Shown here piece after piece: positions 58,921 to 64,000 of a stretch of 64,000 nt of DNA. The stretch spans positions 620,001 to 684,000 of the forward strand of contig NC_073642.1 of NCBI RefSeq assembly GCF_029407905.1, in the 5' to 3' direction. The position numbers and the translations under genes were made by a program. Position 1 is the stretch's first letter; each line of letters begins with the position of its first letter. The DNA is from Bubalus kerabau (taxonomy: Eukaryota > Chordata > Mammalia > Artiodactyla > Bovidae). The notes beneath the pieces are model-generated. The model was given only the letters and a program-made list of their open reading frames with translations, did not search any database and was not told the DNA's origin.

Positions 58921-61108
58921 TCGTCACTCGACAATCCCGCTGCAACTTGAGAAAAAACACGTGGTTCCAACGTCTTCGCAAGATGAGGCCCTTGCCCACT
59001 ATGGCGTCTCAAGGGAAGTCCATTGTTCCGCCCTGAAGTGGGAAACGGTACCTGACACCCTTCGTGGGAACCCCAAAAGTTCCGCGACACCCCGGGTTCC
59101 CTCGAAGGGAACACGGAGAGTCCCGGCACCGCTTCATCTGAGCACCTTCTCCCCTCCTGATCATGACAGGAGAGTCGATTCCCCTGCGTGGTCCGGAAGG
59201 GGTTCCCGGCCCTCCCGGCGCACCTCAGGATGAGGCCGGTCTCACGAGGAAATTCGAGACGAGCCACGTGGGTGGTGCCACATGCCGAACGCCTCCGATT
59301 CCCTGGTCCGCTTTTTAGAAGGACCCGAGGCCCGGACCCCTCTTCGAAGGCAACCCTGTGGGTGAAGGCACAACACGAAGGGGCACTGACACCCCTGTGC
59401 ATCGTCCGCAAAGACCCGCGGGTTCCACACACAGCTCGACGAGGGGCCTGAGTCCCCCTGAGCAACTCGAGAGGCAAGCGGGGTTTCCTTCCTCAGACAA
59501 GACGAGGTCTGACTCTCCAGTCCCAACTCTGCAGGGACCCTGCGGTCGGAGTCCGTAAAGGAGAGGAAGCCTGAGGTTCCTGCCTCCCCTCTAGGTGAGG
59601 CCCTCTTCCGTTGCGCCAGACCCAGCGGAGTCCCTAGAGGCCCCGCCAACTCCACAGGATCCCTCACCTCTCAGAGGCACCCTGGGAAGTTCCCTAAGGT
59701 CCCCAGCAGAAGGCGAGGGAAACGAGGGTTTCCTGCCGCCCCCCGAGGAAGACCTCGAGAGTCCTTCTTCAACGCGTCTCGAGGCCCTAGTCCCCTCCCG
59801 TGACTCGAGAGCCAGGACGCGCTCCCCCTCGCCACGCGCATGGAGACCTGACTTCCCTGTCGCCGCACGAGAGGCTCCCTGAGATCCTCGTCGTGCCTCG
59901 GGAGAAAACCCCCATGGGCGCCGCAGCTCGAGGAAACCCCGGAGACGCCCCCGTCCTCGCGAGCTGAGGGCCTTCTTTTCCTGCATGGCCTGGAGAGCAA
60001 TCCCGGGTCATCTCTCCAAACGGAAGAGGAGGCTGGACTCCCTTGAGGCCGCTCAGGGGGCTCCAAGAGATCCGGGTCGCGACTCAAGGGGAGAGCGGAG
60101 TCCTTGGCTTCCCCTCGAGACGAGCCCTGACTCCCCGGGGTAACCTGGAATGCAACCCCGAGATCCCTGCCTTCCCTGGAGAGGAATATTAGGTCCCGGA
60201 CACACGCCTAGATGAGGTGTCTTGGGCCCTGCAGTGACTCGAGCTCAACCCCCAGCTTTCCCTCGCAACTCGAGGGGAAGATTGGGCTTCGCAGGGCCAC
60301 CCCAAGAGGAAGCCTGAGATCCCCGTCGTAACTCAAGAATCCGCCGCAACTCGAGAAAAACCACGTGGTTCCCACGACTTCGCAAGATGACGCCCTTGCC
60401 CGCGACGGCGTCTGAAGGGAAGTCCCCTGTTCCCCCCTGAAGGGCGAAACGGTCCCTGACAGCCTTCATGCGACCCCCAAAAGTTCCTCGACACGCCGGG
60501 TTCCCTCGAGGGTAACACCGAGGGTTCTGGCCCCACTTCATCTGAGCCCGTTCTCCCCTCCTGATGGCGACAGGAGAGTAGATCCCCCTGCGTTGTCTGG
60601 AAGGCTCCCCGGCCTTCCCAGCATACCTCAGGATGTAGCCGGCCTCACTAGGAAATTTGAGACTAGCCCCGTGGGTGGTCCCACATGCCGAAAGACCCCG
60701 ATTTCCCTGTCCTCTCTTGAAAAGAACCCGAGGCCCAGACACCTCTTCGAAGGCAACCCAGTGGGTGAAGGCACAACACAAAGGGGCACGGTCACCGTCG
60801 TGCATTTCCGGAAACACCCGCAGCTTCCACACACAGCTGAACAAGGGGCCTGAGACCCCCTGAATACCTCGACAGGCAAGAGGAGTTCCCTTCCTCAGAC
60901 AAGGCGATTCCTGACTCTCCTGTCCCAACTCTGCAGGGACCCTGCGGTCGGAGTCCGAAACGGAGAGGAAGCCTGAGGTTCCTGCCTTCCCTGGAGATGA
61001 GGCCCTCTTCCATTGCGCCAAACCCAGCGGAGTCCTGAGAGGCCCCGCCAACTCCACAGCATCCCTCATCTGTCAGAAGCACACTGGGAAGTTCCCTAAG
61101 GTCACCGG
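58920..61108. repeat. GC-rich satellite subfamily, segment 4, and array edge
   Basis: GC-class monomers (ggtcggagtccg, tctcgaggccctagtcccct). From about 60240 to 61108 the last monomer carries many more irregular substitutions and small gaps than other GC-class monomers (for example gatccccctgcgttgtctgg at 60581), as often seen at satellite array edges. Confidence 0.8.
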
Positions 61109-62150
61109 TAAACTTTTATTGCGCAAGGTCCACATGAAAAGGCCCACGCAGCAGGACAGCCACAGATTCTGTCTGCCATTAAAGGGCAGTAAGGTGCCCT
61201 CCCCCCTTCTTTGCTGCCTCAGCGGCCACCAGGGTGCAATTCGCGTACCCTTCCCTTTCCCATCCTAGCAGGTGCTCCAGGGCCCGCTGGCCTACAAAGT
61301 GCCAGAAGCAGGGCTGGGCCAGCCGGCCAGAATTCAGGGTTCTGTCCCTTGGACTTCCAGCGGACACTAGGCTGCTTGGGAAAACCGCGCAGACTCTGAG
61401 GTTTTTCAGCAGAGGGGTGGAGTGGTAAAGGCCTTGACCCCAAAGACGAGGCCTTCCTGCGACCGCCAGCTTGGGGAGCTCTGAGACTGTGCCAACACAG
61501 GGCGGAATACATGGTTCCCTGCTCCACGCAGTCCCCGTTCCCTTACCTGTGTTCCGCACCCCTCCGCTGTGGCCAATGGATGCCGATCCTTGGGGATCCA
61601 GGAGTTCACGAAATGGGCATTCCCAGCCGCAATGGCGACCCCCAACAGCACATCTGGAAAGCCCTCCCCCACCCCCGCCAGGAGCCGACCCCCACTGCGA
61701 AAGGACCCCCACACCGCCCCACGCCGCCAGGTTTCGCCCCGGCCCTGCTGGGCTCCCGGCGGGTTCCCAGCCACATTGGCGACCCCCGGGAGCACAACAG
61801 GGACCGACCCCCCACCCACAGCGAGTGGAATCTCGACCTGTGCAGCCCAGGTTTACCCCACCGTGGCTGCGCTCCCGGCGCGTTTCCAGCCGCAGTGGCC
61901 ATCTCCGAGAGCACAACTGGGAAGCCCTCCCCTACCCCCGCCAGGAGCCGACACCCGCCCTGTGCCGCCCGGGTTCGCCCCGCCCCTGCCGCACTCCAGG
62001 GGCACTGCCCACCTTCACCAGTGGCTCTCGGTGAGCCCCGTCCCCACGCCCGGTTCCAGGAGAGGCTCTCGGACCTCACTGCTGCTGCCAGGTCAAACAT
62101 GAGGATAATACATACACGCCACAGAGACAATCCAAGCTGTCTATGATTTA
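61109..62150. other. GC-rich non-satellite flank
   Basis: The satellite pattern stops at about 61108 and is replaced by unique-looking GC-rich sequence with many CG dinucleotides. A - strand AATAAA lies at 61115-61120, and a 245-codon - strand frame (61916-61179) ends about 60 bases before it. The C-terminal part of that frame (LAQPCFWHFVGQRALEHLLG) is less repetitive than the Gly-rich rest, which comes from the minisatellite. I do not recognise a gene; it could be a retrocopy, an exon-like remnant or chance. Confidence 0.5.
61618..61985. repeat. GC-rich minisatellite, about 120-146-bp unit, three copies
   Basis: Copies start at about 61618 (ttcccagccgcaatggcgac), 61764 (ttcccagccacattggcgac) and 61883 (tttccagccgcagtggccat). 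Copies 1 and 3 also share tggaaagccctcccccaccc-type text and gccaggagccgac; copy 2 has a divergent middle. Confidence 0.75.
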
Positions 62151-62855
62151 GGGATAAAACGAGGACTACAGAAAGGCAAGATGACCTGACCTAGGAGGGC
62201 CATGATATTCTATAGAACCAGTCAAAGTTGGTTACCAAGGAAACTTTTTTCCTTGGAACCCGGAAAGCTGGTTCTTTGCATATGCAATGACCAACAATTA
62301 GCTTGTTACCCAAGCCTGCCTTACTGCCACCCCCATCCCCCCACTCCCCAGAAGACTGGCTCAAAGAAATATTTTAAATCTCAGGTGGAAACGTGGAAGA
62401 TGTCTTGTCTGTCTGTTTGGATTAAGGTATGTGTCAGTGTGAGCCTTGTGTTTTTTGATAATATTGCTCAAGTTCTGTGTTCTGATTTCAATGGTCTCAA
62501 GACAAGGCAGCCCTTCCAAATCAAACTGCTGGAAATACAAGAAAACATTGACCTAAATGAATGTCAGAGTCCCGTGAACTGGGAACTAGTCAATATTAAA
62601 TATCTAGTATTTTTGGTTTTGCTCCTCCATTATAGACATGTCTAAGAGTCAACAACATTAAGCACAACATGTTCATAGTGCCTAGGTTTCTTTTGAGGTA
62701 AAAATTGCTCTATTGTTATATCTGTCACAAGCTTGTCAGCAAGAAACTACCTGGAAACGACAACAACAAAAGTAAAAAATGTAAATGTGATATGAGCTTT
62801 TAGACAAACTCTTTACAATAATTATACTCTAAAGTATCTGCCTCTCATAGTCTTG
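62150..62855. other. Unrecognised flank sequence with one open frame
   Basis: Ordinary base composition. A + strand frame of 147 codons (62202-62645) is open in AT-richer sequence, with a hydrophobic C-terminal third. I recognise no domain, no splice structure and no repeat family, so I do not call it a gene. Confidence 0.35.
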
Positions 62856-63036
62856 ATTGAAGGCAGAGGAGAAGGGGATGACAGAGGATACGATGATTGG
62901 ATGGCATCACTGACTCGATGGACATGAGTTTGAGCAAGCCCCTGTAGCTGGTGACGGACACGGAAGCGTGGCGTCCTTCAGGCCACGGGGTCCCAAAGAG
63001 TCAGACACGACTGAGCAACTGAACTGAACTGAACTA
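62856..63036 (+). mobile_element. Bov-A/BovB 3'-end fragment
   Basis: The sequence from gaaggcagaggagaagggga through tggatggcatcactgactcg and agagtcagacacgactgagc to an (AACTG)n tail (about 63014-63035) is the ruminant-specific Bov-A unit, which derives from the 3' end of the BovB retrotransposon. No tRNA-derived head is visible upstream, so it is either a single Bov-A unit or a truncated BovB. Confidence 0.85.
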
Positions 63037-63700
63037 ACAAACGTTTCTCCAGGTGTTTTGGTTACCCGAGTTTCTATCCTTGTGACGACAGTGTATTGAA
63101 TAGCTATGTCATTTCCAAATAAATGAAATTTCTGAAACATTCACGACTTGAAAGGACCTCCCTTTTACACAGAAACAAAAGAGATTTTTGACTCTCCATG
63201 AATAGTGTCTGGCACCATCCTGACATGTTAAATGTAAGAAAGCAATTGTTTTGTTTTGTTTTGTTCTGTTCTTGGGGGTGGGGGGAGGGGGGCGGGCTAT
63301 AGCGAATGCCAATATAAAAGTCAGTTCTTGGTTGCTGAAGGGAAATGTATGACTTGTTATTACAAGAAAGTATGTGGAATGCAATGGCACTTGAGGAAGG
63401 AAAACGAAGTAGTTCTGTCTTACAGGTGGCAGTTTCAGGATGGGAGAAGCAAAGGTACAGAATGGGATAAGGAGGTTGTAGGGAAATTGGACCCCCAGAA
63501 AAGAGTTCTGTGCCTAGCACAAGTTTTCTTGAGATGTTGAACTGCCTTTGCTAATGGAGTTTAAGTTTCTTTACCTCTTAAGTGATCTCTTCTAGGTTGA
63601 CCTAGAACAGAAATCTTTGGTTAGCTTTGGCTAAGTGGAGAAGTAGTGTTTCACGGTGACATATGTGATCCTTCCTGACTGTTTGCAGCCCTTTTGATAT
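63037..63700. other. Flank without recognised features
   Basis: I see no gene or repeat family here. The only notable item is a simple (TTTTG)n tract with an adjoining G-rich run at about 63248-63297. Confidence 0.5.
63248..63297. repeat. (TTTTG)n simple repeat and G-rich tract
   Basis: Several gttttgttttg units are followed by a run of gggggtggggggaggggggc. Confidence 0.85.
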
Positions 63701-63708
63701 CGATGCAC

Positions 63709-64000
63709 TGCTTCTGCTGCTGCTGCCTCCGCCGCTGCTGCTAAGTCGTTTCAGTCGTGTCCGACTCTGTGCGACCCCATAGAAGGCAGCCCACCAGGCC
63801 CCGCAGTCCCTGGGGTTCTCTAGGCAAGAACACTGGAGTGGGTTGCCATTTCCTCCTCCCATGCATGAAAGGGAAAAGTGAACGTGAAGTCGCTCAGTGG
63901 TGTCCGACTCTTAACCACCCCATGGACTGCAGCCTACCAGGCTCCTCCATCCATGGGATTTTCCACGCAAGAGTACTGGAGTGGGGTGCCATTGCCTTCT
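63709..64000 (-). mobile_element. Bov-A2 SINE (Bov-A dimer), cut by the window end
   Basis: Two Bov-A units in reverse orientation: cgtttcagtcgtgtccgact with ccaccaggccccgcagtccc and actggagtgggttgccattt (first), then gaagtcgctcagtggtgtcc with taccaggctcctccatccat and actggagtggggtgccattg (second). A (CTG)n tract at 63709-63734 is the usual simple-repeat tail of Bov-A2. This is a non-autonomous ruminant SINE mobilised by BovB. Confidence 0.93.

Larger units (their letters stand above)
34765..61108. repeat. Satellite array III with 11-monomer higher-order organisation
   Basis: The longest uninterrupted satellite stretch. Landmarks fall at 34927, 36330, 37735, 39138, 40971, 42370, 43776, 45179, 46592, 47991, 49394, 50804, 52312, 53711, 55115, 56949, 58360 and 59764. 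Spacings are 1399-1413 except 1833, 1508 and 1834. The copies of block F (34927 and 50804 monomers) and block E (37735 and 53711 monomers) are both 11 monomers apart, a higher-order period of 15.88-15.98 kb. The array ends near 61108 at aaggtcaccgg; the last monomer is visibly more degraded than the rest. Confidence 0.9.

Noticed and set aside
1..61108. A CENP-B box (TTCG, four bases, A, two bases, CGGG) in the satellite monomers
   Set aside because: Reading through typical monomers on both strands I found near misses such as ttcgaatggaaga but no full match. A pattern search over all monomers would be needed to exclude it.

Overview
The window is a pericentromeric stretch of a bovine-type ruminant genome (cattle or another Bovini), not a gene-coding region. 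Three independent signs support this. About 44 kb is a tandem array of roughly 1.40-kb, CpG- and CTCGAG-rich monomers, matching in length and style the bovine 1.715 satellite (satellite I, published monomer 1402 bp, internally built of about 31-bp subrepeats). The LINE-1 copy has the 5' and 3' ends of the bovine L1 family. The right flank carries Bov-A/BovB-type elements found only in ruminants. I see no functional host protein-coding gene, no tRNA or rRNA gene and no CRISPR array. The many long open frames inside the satellite are by-products of its stop-poor, GC-rich sequence.

Layout: satellite array I (1-17310); a near full-length, dead L1 on the + strand (17311-25464) that interrupts one monomer; satellite array II (25465-27876); a degenerate betaretrovirus-like (class II/ERVK) provirus on the - strand (27877-34764) with two LTRs of about 1.3 kb; satellite array III (34765 to about 61108); then non-satellite flank (61109-64000) with a GC-rich stretch holding a small minisatellite, an unrecognised stretch, a Bov-A/BovB 3' fragment and a Bov-A2 dimer cut by the window end.

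A fixed landmark of the monomer (the cttcttcaac-like motif) recurs at 161, 1580, 3001, 4401, 5803, 7208, 8626, 10028, 11430, 12843, 14243, 15646, 17050, [L1], 26627, [ERV], 34927, 36330, 37735, 39138, 40971, 42370, 43776, 45179, 46592, 47991, 49394, 50804, 52312, 53711, 55115, 56949, 58360 and 59764. That is 31 intervals of 1.40-1.42 kb, except two of about 1.83 kb (39138-40971 and 55115-56949) and one of about 1.51 kb (50804-52312).

The most interesting content is the higher-order organisation of the satellite. Distinct multi-monomer blocks (called A-F here) recur at long distance with identical private variants: A (93-2140 = 56877-58920), B (2870-4180 = 40840-42150), C (9387-14008 = 43136-47757), D (37141-37557 = 50200-50615), E (37557-40915 = 53520-56890) and F (35140-35700 = 51000-51555). 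F and E define an 11-monomer, about 15.9-16.0-kb higher-order repeat. Other blocks are re-joined by whole-monomer losses, by non-homologous seams, and by patches of a very GC-rich monomer subfamily. Neither transposon is present in the other copies of these blocks. All identities are by eye; none was computed.
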